A program made the translations under genes and the position numbers. Below the pieces are notes generated by a model that worked only from the letters and a program-made list of their open reading frames with translations, ran no database searches and was not told the DNA's origin. Positions 53,278 through 63,484 of a DNA stretch of 64,000 nt are shown piece after piece (the stretch's first letter is position 1; each line of letters opens with the position of its first letter). The stretch is from Dyadobacter linearis (GTDB lineage Bacteria > Bacteroidota > Bacteroidia > Cytophagales > Spirosomataceae), in assembly GCF_907165045.1 (NCBI RefSeq), contig NZ_CAJRAU010000001.1:1302001-1366000 (forward strand), in the 5' to 3' direction.

Positions 53278-53985
53278 ATGAAAGTTGAAATTTGGAGTGA
53301 CGTAATGTGCCCGTTTTGCTATATCGGGAAAAGGAAATTTGAAAATGCACTGGCCGAATTTCCCCAGAAAGACAAGATCCAGGTGGAATGGAAGAGTTTC
53401 CAGCTAAACCCGGAAATGAAAACCGAGCCAGGAAAAGGTATTAACGAATATTTGGCCGAGACCAAAGGCTGGACCCCTGAATATGCCCAGCAGGTGAATG
53501 ATCACGTCACCAATATGGCGGCAGAAGTGGGCCTGGAATATAATATGGACAAAGCAGTACTCGCCAATTCTTTCGATGCGCACCGTTTTTTACAATTTGC
53601 GAAGACAAAAGGACTAGGCGACCAAGCCGAAGAGCAGCTTTTCAAAGCATATTTCACAGACGGAAAAAATACCGCCGACCACGAAACGCTCGTCGAGCTG
53701 GGCGCTGCAATCGGGCTTGATTCCGCTGAGCTGAAAACTGTTCTGGAAGGAACGCGTTTTAGTGAAGATGTGCGCAAAGATGTGTACGAGGCGCAGCAGG
53801 TTGGTGCGCGGGGAGTTCCGTTTTTTGTGCTCGACCGTAAATATGCAGTTTCAGGCGCACAGCCTTCGGAAGCTTTTCTGGGCGCATTGGAGCAGTCTTT
53901 CGGAGAATGGGAAAAAGCGAATCCCGCACTTTTGGTGGCTCTGGGAGACGGTGCAAGCTGCACGCCCGACGGACAGTGTGAGTAA
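53278..53985 (+). CDS. DsbA-family FrnE-like oxidoreductase
   Basis: ATG 53278 (MKVEIWSDVMCPFCYIGKRKF) is chosen; an ATG at 53230 would overlap the upstream gene. 235 residues. The active-site CPFC has Cys11 and Cys14, and an RGVPFFVLDRKYAVSGAQ segment carries the cis-Pro. There is no signal peptide, so it acts in the cytoplasm, as in the FrnE/2-hydroxychromene isomerase-like group. It is paired with the nitroreductase and HxlR, suggesting a thiol/quinone stress unit. Confidence 0.88.
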   Translation: MKVEIWSDVMCPFCYIGKRKFENALAEFPQKDKIQVEWKSFQLNPEMKTEPGKGINEYLAETKGWTPEYAQQVNDHVTNMAAEVGLEYNMDKAVLANSFDAHRFLQFAKTKGLGDQAEEQLFKAYFTDGKNTADHETLVELGAAIGLDSAELKTVLEGTRFSEDVRKDVYEAQQVGARGVPFFVLDRKYAVSGAQPSEAFLGALEQSFGEWEKANPALLVALGDGASCTPDGQCE

Positions 53986-54000
53986 AATCCAGAATCTTCA

Positions 54001-54037
54001 AAAGCAGCATTTCAAACACAGGAATGCTGCTTTTTTA
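54001..54037 (+). terminator. Intrinsic terminator after the FrnE gene
   Basis: AAAAGCAGCATT (54001-54012) pairs with AATGCTGCTTTT (54024-54035), with 11-base loop and T tail. Very clear. Confidence 0.8.
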
Positions 54038-54120
54038 TGTACTTACTGTATTAAATTCCGCTGGTATGGTTATGTTGTGAGAGAGTTATCCGTTTCTATC
54101 AGGACTTTCACGAACAACCT

Positions 54121-56688
54121 ATGCGTTTTGCATTTCTATTTCTGCTGCTTGCCACGACTTGTGGATTCTCAAATGCCGGCGGGATCAAAGGAAAAATCAG
54201 TACCAAAAATGGCGAATCCCTTCCCTACGCAGGGATTGCGGTCAAGGGAAGCAGCGATGGTACGATGGCGAATGCAGACGGTGAATACCAGTTTTCACTG
54301 CCTGCCGGCAACTATGAGATCATCTTTCAATACCTAGGTTTCAAAAGTCTGACCAAAACCGTAACAGTTGCCGGAGATTTCGTCGAACTGAATGTGACGA
54401 TGGAAGAACAGGCGCTCAATCTCAATGAAGCGACAGTCGGTAAAAGCAAGGAAGATCCTGCATATAGTATCATGCGGCGGGCTATCGCGAAGGCGCGGTT
54501 TCACCAGCTGCAACTGAGAGGTTATACGGCGAAAGTATATTCAAGAAGTACTGCCCTTCCTACCAAAATCCCCTATTTGCTGGAAAAAAGATTGAAAAAA
54601 GAAGGTATCCAGGAAGGTAAAGCGTTTATCAATGAGAGTGTGGCGGAGATTAAATACCGCCGCCCGAACAGTTACACGCAGCGCATATTATCTACCAGAA
54701 ACAGCCTCGACAATAGCATTCCTTCCCCCAACGACTACATTCTGGCCAGCTTATACAGCCCCGAGATCGCCGGCACGATCTCGCCTCTATCGCCCAAGGC
54801 ATTTTCCTATTACCGCTTTGAATATGAAGGATATTTTGAAGACCAGGGGCAAATGGTGAATAAGATCAGGGTTATTCCCAAAGCTTACGGAGAGGGAGTT
54901 TTTAAGGGTAGCCTATTTATTCTGGAAGACCGCTGGGCAATTCATAGCTACGATTTGCAAACTACAACCCGCGGTTTGAACATTTCGGCTAAGCAGATTT
55001 TCAGTCCGATACAAAATGTGTGGATACCTGTGAATCAGCAGTTCAGGCTGGATGGAAGTTATGTGGGCTTTGCCGGAGAGTTTAAGTACCTCGTTTCATT
55101 AACGTACCAAAAACTGGATGTGGATCCTGGGTTAAAAGAGGATATTGTTATTAACGACCATAAAAATGCTCCCGAAACTGCGGCTGCAAATGAGAAGCAA
55201 AACCTGGACAACCTGATCAAAGAGCAAAAGGAGTTTTCGACAAAAAACTTCCGGAAACTCACTAAAAAATATGAGAAGGAGCAGAAAAAGCAAAATAACG
55301 CCGCAATAAGCAATGATCGCCTCGTACGTTCGGATTCCATTGTGATCGATTCAATGGCCAATAAACGGGATACTACATACTGGCAGGAGCTTCGGCCGAT
55401 CCCTTTAACGAAATCAGAGGTTTCCAGCTATCAAATGCAGGATAGTATTAAAGTTGTGAAAGATGCAAAAGGTGATAAAAAACGACCTGACTCACTCTAT
55501 TTCAAACCAATGCATCTGATTACCGGCAATACTTATTCGATCGGGAACAAGACTACATTCTATTTCAAAAGTCCCATCTGGGCAATCAGCTACAATACGG
55601 TTGAGGGTAACTCGGTGAATCTGATCACCGAATGGACAAAACGGTGGGGTAAATCTTACTTTGTGAGCGCGCGGCCATTAATCAGGTATTCGGTTGGTCG
55701 CAAGAAGCTTTACGGGAATCTGGAAACCAATGTGGGGAACGACAAATGGAACCTGTTCCTTTCCGGCGGGGAAATGGCGAGTCAGATCAATAATAACAAT
55801 CCAATCCCGCCGCTTCCAAACAGTATGGCAGCCCGGTTTTTTGACCGCAACTTCATGAAACTTTATCAGAAACAGTTTGGTAAAATTGAATTCACGCTGC
55901 GCAATATCGCCGACGTTTTCACTTTGAATGCCGGGCTGGAGTTTGAGCGCCGGAAAGAATTGTTCAATCTTGAAAATGCAAAACCCATTTTTTCCTGGGA
56001 CAAATACAGCTACACGCCCAACCGGCCTGTGAACAAAGAGATACGAAATACAGGGTTTCCGGATCACAATGCGACCATCCTGGATCTTACCGCAACGATT
56101 CGTCCGTGGCGTAGATTTCTGGTAAGGAATGGAGAAAAACGCTATTTGCGCAGCAGAGGACCTTCATTTATTGTAAACTACAAAAGTGGCCTTGCATTTG
56201 CGGGAGACGTGGATTATTCATTATTACAAGGTACAATCCGCCAGAACCTGAATCTCGGACCAAGAAGTAACCTCGAATATTTTGTTAACGGAGGTGGATT
56301 TTTGAGTAAAAACCAAATGTATTTCCCCGACTTCCGGCACTTTATGGGCAATGAATTTTTCTTCCAATACGCCTACCCGCCCGATCAGTTCAGAATGCTG
56401 CCCTATTATACTTACAGCACTGCTTCGCGGTTTTTACAGGCGCACGCCACATTTTCCACCCAGCGATTTGTGATTACCCGGATAGAAGCGTTGCGGACCA
56501 CCGGCATTTCCGAGACGATGCAATTGCATTATCTGAAAGTGCCGACGATCCGCAACTATACGGAGGTTGTCTATGGGATAGACGATATTTTAAGAATACT
56601 CAGACTCGAAGCGGTGGCCCAGTTTCACGGCAGCAAATTCCAGGGAATGGGCTGGCGGTTTGGCACTTCCATTCGCATCGGCCGCTGA
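54121..56688 (+). CDS. DUF5686 protein with carboxypeptidase-regulatory-like N-terminal domain (second copy)
   Basis: 855 residues. The signal peptide MRFAFLFLLLATTCGFSNAG precedes a carboxypeptidase-regulatory-like unit with GKISTKNGESLPYAGI and DGEYQFSLPAGNYEI, then the DUF5686 domain. The last residues (FGTSIRIGR) look like the end of a beta-barrel strand, so an outer-membrane location is likely. It is a diverged paralogue of 5510-8059. Function unknown; the family is frequent in T9SS-bearing Bacteroidota. Confidence 0.85.
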   Translation: MRFAFLFLLLATTCGFSNAGGIKGKISTKNGESLPYAGIAVKGSSDGTMANADGEYQFSLPAGNYEIIFQYLGFKSLTKTVTVAGDFVELNVTMEEQALNLNEATVGKSKEDPAYSIMRRAIAKARFHQLQLRGYTAKVYSRSTALPTKIPYLLEKRLKKEGIQEGKAFINESVAEIKYRRPNSYTQRILSTRNSLDNSIPSPNDYILASLYSPEIAGTISPLSPKAFSYYRFEYEGYFEDQGQMVNKIRVIPKAYGEGVFKGSLFILEDRWAIHSYDLQTTTRGLNISAKQIFSPIQNVWIPVNQQFRLDGSYVGFAGEFKYLVSLTYQKLDVDPGLKEDIVINDHKNAPETAAANEKQNLDNLIKEQKEFSTKNFRKLTKKYEKEQKKQNNAAISNDRLVRSDSIVIDSMANKRDTTYWQELRPIPLTKSEVSSYQMQDSIKVVKDAKGDKKRPDSLYFKPMHLITGNTYSIGNKTTFYFKSPIWAISYNTVEGNSVNLITEWTKRWGKSYFVSARPLIRYSVGRKKLYGNLETNVGNDKWNLFLSGGEMASQINNNNPIPPLPNSMAARFFDRNFMKLYQKQFGKIEFTLRNIADVFTLNAGLEFERRKELFNLENAKPIFSWDKYSYTPNRPVNKEIRNTGFPDHNATILDLTATIRPWRRFLVRNGEKRYLRSRGPSFIVNYKSGLAFAGDVDYSLLQGTIRQNLNLGPRSNLEYFVNGGGFLSKNQMYFPDFRHFMGNEFFFQYAYPPDQFRMLPYYTYSTASRFLQAHATFSTQRFVITRIEALRTTGISETMQLHYLKVPTIRNYTEVVYGIDDILRILRLEAVAQFHGSKFQGMGWRFGTSIRIGR

Positions 56689-56689
56689 T

Positions 56690-58552
56690 CTATTTGGCAG
56701 GCTCGCCTTTGAAACGCGGCGATCCTTTTGGTAATGATGGAAAAATGTTGTTTTCCGGGTTAATATCTGCCATCCGCTGGCTAGGATCGATCGCAATGAT
56801 TGTAATATCTGCCAGGTTGCGATTGATCGAGAAGCTATATTCAGGATAAGTCCAGCCCCAATCTGTCAGTAACGTGGTTTTTGAATACAGTTTCTCTGTT
56901 TTCTCGCCCCGCATAATTTCCAGCGGAATATAAAAATGCTCCTGGGTACCGTCTTTGTAACCCACTACTACATCCAGCGGCATCGGCATTTGTCCGATGC
57001 GTTCGAGCGTAATATCCGTTTTAGCGCCGTTTGAAATTACTTCCTTGATACCATAATCGATAGTTTTGGTAGTGCCGACAAAGTCTTCCAGGTACCAGTC
57101 TAATTCTAGCCCCGACTCCTTTTCCATGACCCTTTTCAAGTCATTTGGATTTGGATGCTTGAACTTCCATTCATTGAAATAACGTTTCATGCCGCTCGCC
57201 AGCTTTTCCTGACCGATAATATAGCCAAGCTGGTTCAGGAAAACTGCTCCCTTGGAATAAGCACCGATCGAATAGGCGCGGTTTGTATTATAATGGTCTG
57301 AATGTGTGGTTAAAGGTTCTTCCAGGCCTGATTTCGCCAGACTTCGGTAACTGGCAGTACTTCCTCTCTGCGCATCATTTTTGGAAGGAAACAGCTCCGC
57401 CATCACGAGATTCTCGGCATAGGTGGTGAAACCTTCATCCATCCACGCATATTTCGATTCGTTCGTACCCAATATCATCTGGAACCAACTGTGGATCGAT
57501 TCGTGGACCGTCACTCCCACCAACCCAGAAAGCCGCTGGCGTCCCATTATCAAGGTACCCATCGGATATTCCATTCCTCCGTCACCGCCCTGGATCACTG
57601 AATATTGTTTGTAAGGATATCGACCAAATTTCTCGTTCATAATTTGGAAACACCGCACTGCCAGCGGCTGCATATCTTTCCAGTTTCTCGCAATGCTATC
57701 TGATTCAGGCTGATAGAAAAAGTGCAGATCCAAATCATTATCCACTTTTACAATATCATGCTTGTAATTCCGATCGGCAGCCCACATGAAATCGTGTACT
57801 TCGGGCGCGATGAAATGCCAGGTCAGCTTGTCGCCGGGCTTGTGGGTAACTGGCTTTTGAGAATATCCGTGGCCGATCTTATCTGGATTTTGGAGATAAC
57901 CGGTCGCTGCGATCGTGTAGGCAGCGTCCATATTAATTTTTACATCAAAATCACCCCAGATACCGTAAAATTCACGCGCTATATAAGGGTTTGCATGCCA
58001 GCCTTCGTAATCATATTCCGACATTTTAGGATACCATTGTGCCATGGAATAATCAATCCCTTCCCTGTTGTCGCGGCCGGTACGGCGGATTTGCAGCGGA
58101 ACCTGCGCTTCAAATTCCATGTCAAATGTGTGCTGCGATTTCGGCAGGATCTTCTCGGTTAAAGTAACTTCAAGAATAGTCCCTACCACTTCATATTTGA
58201 CAGCTTTTCCATTGTGTTTGAGAGAAAGTACCTTTTCATAACCGATTTCGGTCGGCGACAACTTGGAAATTCTGTCTTTCACACGTGCATCAGGATCACT
58301 GATCGTCCTCGAACGAACGTCCATTTGACTTCCCGGCTGGAATGCATTCAGATATAAATGATAAAAAACCTTGTGGAGCGTATCCGGAGAGTTGTTGCTG
58401 TAAATCAGCTTTTGGGTTCCTTTATACTGGTGTTTGGCAGCGTCAAAGTCAACCTCCATCTGGTATTTGGCGCGCTGCTGCCAGCGGTCACTTTGCGCTG
58501 AGACTTCCGACGTCACCGAAATCAGGAGGAGCAACAATACATTAAATTTCAT
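56690..58552 (-). CDS. M1-family metallopeptidase
   Basis: 620 residues with signal peptide ending near VSAQ. The zinc motif HESIH is at residues 350-354, with Glu373 in WMDEGFTTYAE as third ligand, and the exopeptidase motif is GGMEYP (325-330) rather than GAMEN. So it is a zinc aminopeptidase-like enzyme, probably periplasmic or surface. It ends 2 bases from the convergent DUF5686 gene. Confidence 0.9.
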   Translation of the reverse strand: MKFNVLLLLLISVTSEVSAQSDRWQQRAKYQMEVDFDAAKHQYKGTQKLIYSNNSPDTLHKVFYHLYLNAFQPGSQMDVRSRTISDPDARVKDRISKLSPTEIGYEKVLSLKHNGKAVKYEVVGTILEVTLTEKILPKSQHTFDMEFEAQVPLQIRRTGRDNREGIDYSMAQWYPKMSEYDYEGWHANPYIAREFYGIWGDFDVKINMDAAYTIAATGYLQNPDKIGHGYSQKPVTHKPGDKLTWHFIAPEVHDFMWAADRNYKHDIVKVDNDLDLHFFYQPESDSIARNWKDMQPLAVRCFQIMNEKFGRYPYKQYSVIQGGDGGMEYPMGTLIMGRQRLSGLVGVTVHESIHSWFQMILGTNESKYAWMDEGFTTYAENLVMAELFPSKNDAQRGSTASYRSLAKSGLEEPLTTHSDHYNTNRAYSIGAYSKGAVFLNQLGYIIGQEKLASGMKRYFNEWKFKHPNPNDLKRVMEKESGLELDWYLEDFVGTTKTIDYGIKEVISNGAKTDITLERIGQMPMPLDVVVGYKDGTQEHFYIPLEIMRGEKTEKLYSKTTLLTDWGWTYPEYSFSINRNLADITIIAIDPSQRMADINPENNIFPSLPKGSPRFKGEPAK

Positions 58553-58866
58553 TAGGTCTGGTATAAATTAGTTGTTAGGCAAATTAAACGCTTTGTGAGA
58601 TTAACGGGAAATTGTCTGAATCTGACACACCGGTTCTGTTTGAAATTTCACTATTAAAGATTAGCACTTCCTGTCAAACTCCTAGGAAAAAAAGGCGATT
58701 TTATCACCGGCAATGGGCATGATTCTCTACAAAAAAAGGAGAAAATGAAACCCTGGAAGTACGTTTCAGGTCATTTGAAAGGGTTTTCGCGTGAAGACGG
58801 ATTTGGCACATAATTGGTAAATATCTGATTACAAAAGTTATTCAGCAACTAAACACTTTATCAATC
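58553..58866. other. Gap between the M1 peptidase and DUF1328, with one possible micro-ORF
   Basis: No conventional gene is seen in these 314 bases. An ATG at 58745 preceded by AAGGAG opens a 22-codon frame (MKPWKYVSGHLKGF...) ending at TAA 58811-58813; it may be a small peptide or chance. The stretch TTTGGCACATAATTGG at 58803-58818 is weakly like a sigma-54 -24/-12 promoter but lacks the -12 GC. Confidence 0.25.
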
Positions 58867-59031
58867 ATGCTAAAATGGACCGTAATATTTCTGATCGTCG
58901 CAATTATTGCCGGCGTTCTTGGATTTGGAGGAATTGCTGCCGGAGCAGCCGGAATTGCTAAAATTCTGTTCTTTGTATTCCTTGTATTATTTGTACTGAG
59001 CTTACTAAGCCGCGGAGTCGGGCGATCCTGA
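58867..59031 (+). CDS. DUF1328 (YtjA) family small membrane protein
   Basis: A 54-residue protein, shorter than usual automatic cut-offs. It starts [20 protein letters not shown], continues with [16 protein letters not shown] and ends [10 protein letters not shown]: two hydrophobic helices separated by a Gly-Ala turn, the DUF1328 pattern. The family is often induced in stress or stationary phase; function is unknown. ATG 58867 and TGA 59029-59031 give 55 codons. It is convergent with guaA across a shared terminator. Confidence 0.88.
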   Translation: MLKWTVIFLIVAIIAGVLGFGGIAAGAAGIAKILFFVFLVLFVLSLLSRGVGRS

Positions 59032-59048
59032 CGTGACGGAAAGATAAC

Positions 59049-59088
59049 AAAACAAGAAAAGCGGTTTTACGACCGCTTTTCTTGTTTT
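59049..59088. terminator. Bidirectional terminator between DUF1328 and guaA
   Basis: A 17-base-pair perfect stem (59049-59065 with 59072-59088) with a 6-base loop, A-rich on the left and T-rich on the right, so it can stop transcripts from both strands. Confidence 0.85.
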
Positions 59089-59096
59089 TAAGCTTC

Positions 59097-60626
59097 TTAC
59101 TCCCACTCAATTGTTGCGGGCGGCTTTGAAGATATATCGTACACTACCCTGTTCACGCCTTTTACCTTATTGATAATATCATTGGAAACCTCTGCAAGGA
59201 ATTCGTAAGGTAAATGCGCCCAGTCAGCTGTCATTCCGTCGATGGAAGTTACTGCACGCAGCGCCACCACACTTTCGTAAGTTCTTTCGTCTCCCATTAC
59301 ACCCACACTTTGAACAGGCAAAAGCATTGCGCCCGCCTGCCAAACGTCTTTGTACAGATCCCATTTTCTGAGTCCGCCGATAAAAATCGCATCGACTTCC
59401 TGTAAAATAGCCACTTTCTCCGGCGTGATCTCGCCCAAAATACGGATCGCAAGTCCGGGCCCGGGGAAGGGGTGACGACCTAAAATCTTTTCGTCAATAC
59501 CCAAAGTCCGGCCCACTGCACGTACTTCATCTTTGAAAAGTGTATTGAGCGGCTCGACAACCTTCAACTTCATAAAATCCGGCAACCCGCCCACATTGTG
59601 GTGCGATTTGATCGTAGCGGAAGGTCCGTTGATAGAAACTGACTCGATCACATCGGGATAGATCGTTCCCTGTCCGAGCCACTTCACATCTTCTATTAAA
59701 TGTGCTTCCTGATCGAAAATATCAATGAAAGACTTGCCGATCGCTTTGCGTTTCGCCTCGGGCTCGGATAATCCTGAAAGATTTTCATAAAAGTGAGATC
59801 TTGAATCTACTCCTTTGATATTCAGCCCCATATCCTGATAAGAATGCAATACTTCTGCAAACTCATCTTTCCTTAAAAGTCCGTTATCGACAAAAATACA
59901 ATACAGGTTTTCGCCTATTGCCTGGTGAACCAATGTAGCCGCTACCGTGGAATCAACCCCGCCGGAAAGTGCCATTACCACCTTATCATTGCCCAGTTTC
60001 TGGCGAAGCTGATTGATGGTCTGTTCTACAAAAGACTCAGCAGTCCAGTCTCCCTTGCAGCCGCAAATTTTGGTTACAAAGTTGTACATCAGCTTCTTAC
60101 CTTCCGTAGTGTGCGTCACTTCGGGATGGAACTGAATGCCGTAAGTGAGCTCATCCTCTATTTTAAATGCAGCTACTTTCACCGATTCGGTGGAAGCGAT
60201 CACATGGAAATTCTCCGGAGCGCGAACAATGGTATCACCGTGCGACATCCAAACCTGCGAAGATTCGGAAAGCCCGGCGAGCAAAGAAGAATCGTTATCG
60301 TCAATTTCCAGCTTGGCGCGACCATATTCACGGTGCTGCGAAGGTTTCACATCGCCGCCCAACTCGAAGGCCAGCATTTGTGCACCATAGCAAACGCCCA
60401 GAACAGGCACTACTTTGCGAAATTTGTCAAGATCTATTCTTGGAGAATCGGCGTCCCGAACGGAACAAGGGCTTCCGGAGAGAATGACACCTTTGATATT
60501 TGGAGTTAGATCGGGGTAGTTATTGAATGGGTGGATTTCACAATAAACATTTAGTTCACGAACGCGCCGTGCGATTAACTGAGTATACTGTGAACCAAAA
60601 TCTAAGATCAGAATTTGTTCAGTCAT
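59097..60626 (-). CDS. guaA: GMP synthase (glutamine-hydrolysing)
   Basis: 509 residues. The glutaminase domain opens [20 protein letters not shown] with catalytic Cys79 in LGVCYGAQ. The ATP-pyrophosphatase domain has [18 protein letters not shown] and [13 protein letters not shown]. The C-terminal dimer domain ends [11 protein letters not shown]. It converts XMP to GMP. Length and motif order are standard. It has its own terminator and probably its own promoter in the 287-base gap upstream. Confidence 0.97.
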   Translation of the reverse strand: MTEQILILDFGSQYTQLIARRVRELNVYCEIHPFNNYPDLTPNIKGVILSGSPCSVRDADSPRIDLDKFRKVVPVLGVCYGAQMLAFELGGDVKPSQHREYGRAKLEIDDNDSSLLAGLSESSQVWMSHGDTIVRAPENFHVIASTESVKVAAFKIEDELTYGIQFHPEVTHTTEGKKLMYNFVTKICGCKGDWTAESFVEQTINQLRQKLGNDKVVMALSGGVDSTVAATLVHQAIGENLYCIFVDNGLLRKDEFAEVLHSYQDMGLNIKGVDSRSHFYENLSGLSEPEAKRKAIGKSFIDIFDQEAHLIEDVKWLGQGTIYPDVIESVSINGPSATIKSHHNVGGLPDFMKLKVVEPLNTLFKDEVRAVGRTLGIDEKILGRHPFPGPGLAIRILGEITPEKVAILQEVDAIFIGGLRKWDLYKDVWQAGAMLLPVQSVGVMGDERTYESVVALRAVTSIDGMTADWAHLPYEFLAEVSNDIINKVKGVNRVVYDISSKPPATIEWE

Positions 60627-60856
60627 ATATATATGCTATCTAAAATGTAAAGGTAGACAGATTGACCGAAATCAAAAAACCAAAACCGACTTGAATCACT
60701 CGTCGCTCCATTTTACCATTCAAACTTTTTTTCAAGGGGAATGCAACATTCTTTACTCCTTTTGTATCTATCAAACAGCGAACAGACACACATTATCCGC
60801 TTATATAACATAAAAACCACTTGTGTAATCTAAGGTTCTATGTTATACCAAGTACT

Positions 60857-60864
60857 TACATTTG
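60857..60864 (+). promoter_or_regulatory. Putative -7 box of the outer-membrane receptor gene
   Basis: TACATTTG matches TAnnTTTG, 49 bases before the preferred ATG at 60914. The ATG is thereby supported over the upstream TTG, because the latter would lie before the transcription start. Confidence 0.45.
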
Positions 60865-60913
60865 CAATGTACTGAGACAGACACCCCGGTATATTGACCA
60901 CAATCTAATAGCC

Positions 60914-63367
60914 ATGAAAATTTTAATCAACCTAACAGTAGCCTTGCTACTCAGCGGAAATTTTGCGTTCGCACAAACCCCGGAACCTGCCGCAGGTAAG
61001 GGTAAGATCTCAGGATCTATTCTGGATGAAAAGTCGCAACCCTTTCCGTTTGTGAACGTTTTACTCCTCAAAGCCAAAGATTCGACGCTTGTAAAAGGTC
61101 TTGCTGCTGACGACGACGGGAAGTTTTTATTTGATCAGGTAGCCACCGGAAAATATCTCGCGCTGGTTTCCATGGTGGGTTATCAAAAGAATTACAGCGA
61201 TGTGTTTACGGTAGATAACAATGTAGTTGCCCTGCCTGTCTTCAATCTTAAAACTGAAACGCAAGCGCTGAATGAAGTGACGGTTGTGTCTAAAAAACCT
61301 TTTATAGAACAGGAGATCGACCGCACGGTTGTGAATGTGGAAAACAGCATTGTTTCTGCCGGTGCAACTGCGCTCGAAGTACTCGAAAGAGCTCCGGGCG
61401 TAACTGTCGATCAGCAAAATGAACAGTTGAAACTAAGAGGAAAAGAAGGCGTAATCGTTCAAATAGACGGAAAACAGACTTTTTTATCTCAACAGGAACT
61501 GATCACACTTTTACGCAATACGCCGAGCGACAACATTGAAAAGATAGAACTAATAACCAATCCTTCTGCGAAATACGATGCGGCCGGAAACTCCGGGATC
61601 ATCAATATCAAGATGAAACGCAATAAGAACTACGGTACAAATGGCAATATCAACCTTGGCGGTGCCTGGGCACGTTTTGGAAGAGGGAATGCTACTGCAA
61701 CCCTCAATCACAGAGCGGGTAAGCTAAGTTCGTTCATCAGCGGAGGCGCTTTTCTGAACAAAGGTTTTAACAACAATGACATTTACAGAACCATTCCTTT
61801 TGAAGATAAAGTAACGATTTTTGACCAGCGCACCGAGCGGATCAACAAGTCGCAATACTATAATGTCCGCGCTGGGGTCGACTATTTTGCTACTGACAAA
61901 ACTACGCTGGGCGTGCTTGTTTCAGGATTTTACAGTGAATTCAGCAATCCTTTCGGACAAACCAATACCCGCATTCTGAACGAAGATCTGAGCTTGCAGC
62001 GCACTTTCCGTACCGACGTTTACAATGGCGGCAAAATGAATAATATAAGCACGAACCTGAACTTCAAACACCAGTTCAACGACAAGGGCAAAGAGCTGAC
62101 CTTTGATGTGGATTATGTGAGATATGGCGGTAAAAAGAGCAGCAACCTGGATACGAAATACTATCTGCCAGGCGGCCAGCAGGACGGCAGTCCCGAAACG
62201 GTACGCAACAATATGCCGTCGGATATTAACATTGCAGTTGCAAAACTTGATTACGCACAGCCGCTTTGGAAAGGAAAATTTGAAACCGGTTTGAAATCCA
62301 GCTATGTAGCTTCCGATAATGATATGGTTTTTGAGACCAAAGCCGACGATTGGGTACTTGATCCTACCCGCTCGAACCGTTTCAAATACACTGAAAATGT
62401 GAATGCTGCCTATCTGAATTACAATGGTAGTATTACTAAGAAGATCAAATACCAGCTCGGACTCCGCGGCGAGCACACGCATTCGATCGGTAACTCAGTG
62501 ACATTGAGCCAGAAACGCGACAGAAATTACATCAACTTTTTCCCGAGCGTATTTTTATCCAACCAGCTGGATACCAACAACGTACTTAACCTGTCGTACA
62601 GCCGCCGGATCGACAGACCGAATTACCAGTCGCTTAATCCGTTTGAATTTTACCTCGATCCCTACACTTTTCAAAGAGGTAACCCGAACCTTAAACCACA
62701 GTATACCAACTCATTCCAGCTCGTTCACGTTTACAAAAGTTTCCTGAATACAACCATTGCTTACAGCCGGATCAAGGATATGATCGCAGACGAGCTGCCG
62801 CAGCAAATTGCTTCCGAAAACAAAACTTTTGTGACCTCAGACAACCTGGACAACCAGGATAATGTCAGCCTTACAGTCTCCTTTCCTATTAAGGTTGCAA
62901 AATGGTGGAACATACAAACGAATTTCACAGGGGTATACAATCATTACAATTCCGTATACCTGGAAGAGAAGCTGGAAATCAGACAGGCGTCGTGGAATAT
63001 GTATGCGGCGAACCAGTTTACGATTTCAAAAACATGGTCTGGTGAAATCTCGGGCTGGTACAACAGCCGCGCATTTTACGGACTGTATCAGGCCAAGCCA
63101 ATGGGAATGCTGAATGCAGGATTACAGAAGAATATCTGGAACAAAAAAGGGTCTATCCGCCTTAATGTGAACGATATATTCTGGACCAACCGGTTCCGCG
63201 GAAGAGCAGTGTATAAGGATATTGACTTTCACGTCAAATCACAGTGGCCGAGCCGCCAGTTCAGGCTCACATTCACCTACAATTTTGGTAATCAAAATGT
63301 GAAAGGTGCCCGCCAGCGTAATACCGGATCTGACGATCTTCAAAAGCGCGCCAATGGTGGAAGTTAG
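60914..63367 (+). CDS. Outer-membrane beta-barrel receptor with carboxypeptidase-regulatory-like domain (OMP_b-brl_3 type)
   Basis: ATG 60914 (MKILINLTVALLLSGNFAFAQ) starts a proper signal peptide; 817 residues. A carboxypeptidase-D-regulatory-like domain comes first (KISGSILDEKSQPFPFVNV), then a TonB-plug-like region with LEVLERAPGVTVDQ, and a C-terminal beta-barrel, with strands such as LNLSYSRRIDRPNYQSLNPF and the final FRLTFTYNFG. Family members are receptor-like outer-membrane proteins; no partner lipoprotein gene adjoins it, so the ligand is unknown. Confidence 0.85.
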   Translation: MKILINLTVALLLSGNFAFAQTPEPAAGKGKISGSILDEKSQPFPFVNVLLLKAKDSTLVKGLAADDDGKFLFDQVATGKYLALVSMVGYQKNYSDVFTVDNNVVALPVFNLKTETQALNEVTVVSKKPFIEQEIDRTVVNVENSIVSAGATALEVLERAPGVTVDQQNEQLKLRGKEGVIVQIDGKQTFLSQQELITLLRNTPSDNIEKIELITNPSAKYDAAGNSGIINIKMKRNKNYGTNGNINLGGAWARFGRGNATATLNHRAGKLSSFISGGAFLNKGFNNNDIYRTIPFEDKVTIFDQRTERINKSQYYNVRAGVDYFATDKTTLGVLVSGFYSEFSNPFGQTNTRILNEDLSLQRTFRTDVYNGGKMNNISTNLNFKHQFNDKGKELTFDVDYVRYGGKKSSNLDTKYYLPGGQQDGSPETVRNNMPSDINIAVAKLDYAQPLWKGKFETGLKSSYVASDNDMVFETKADDWVLDPTRSNRFKYTENVNAAYLNYNGSITKKIKYQLGLRGEHTHSIGNSVTLSQKRDRNYINFFPSVFLSNQLDTNNVLNLSYSRRIDRPNYQSLNPFEFYLDPYTFQRGNPNLKPQYTNSFQLVHVYKSFLNTTIAYSRIKDMIADELPQQIASENKTFVTSDNLDNQDNVSLTVSFPIKVAKWWNIQTNFTGVYNHYNSVYLEEKLEIRQASWNMYAANQFTISKTWSGEISGWYNSRAFYGLYQAKPMGMLNAGLQKNIWNKKGSIRLNVNDIFWTNRFRGRAVYKDIDFHVKSQWPSRQFRLTFTYNFGNQNVKGARQRNTGSDDLQKRANGGS

Positions 63368-63421
63368 ATAGGAATCCCGGCCTAGGCCAGTATTCATAAA
63401 TTAGTTAGGTTTGTTATGTAG

Positions 63422-63455
63422 AAAATCCATCCCGCGCTTTGCGAGATGGATTTCT
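63422..63455. terminator. Terminator between the receptor gene and pgk
   Basis: AAATCCATC (63423-63431) pairs with GATGGATTT (63445-63453), with CCGC/GCG pairs within the 13-base loop. Serves the convergent genes on both sides. Confidence 0.7.
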
Positions 63456-63484
63456 TTATTAAACCAAAACTATAAATCGAAATA

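Noticed and set aside
58804-58818. Sigma-54-like promoter TTTGGCACATAATTGG before DUF1328
   Set aside because: The -24 element looks good but the -12 GC is absent, so the consensus is not satisfied. A similar near-miss upstream of metF (TTTGGCAC near 11326-11333) is rejected for the same reason.
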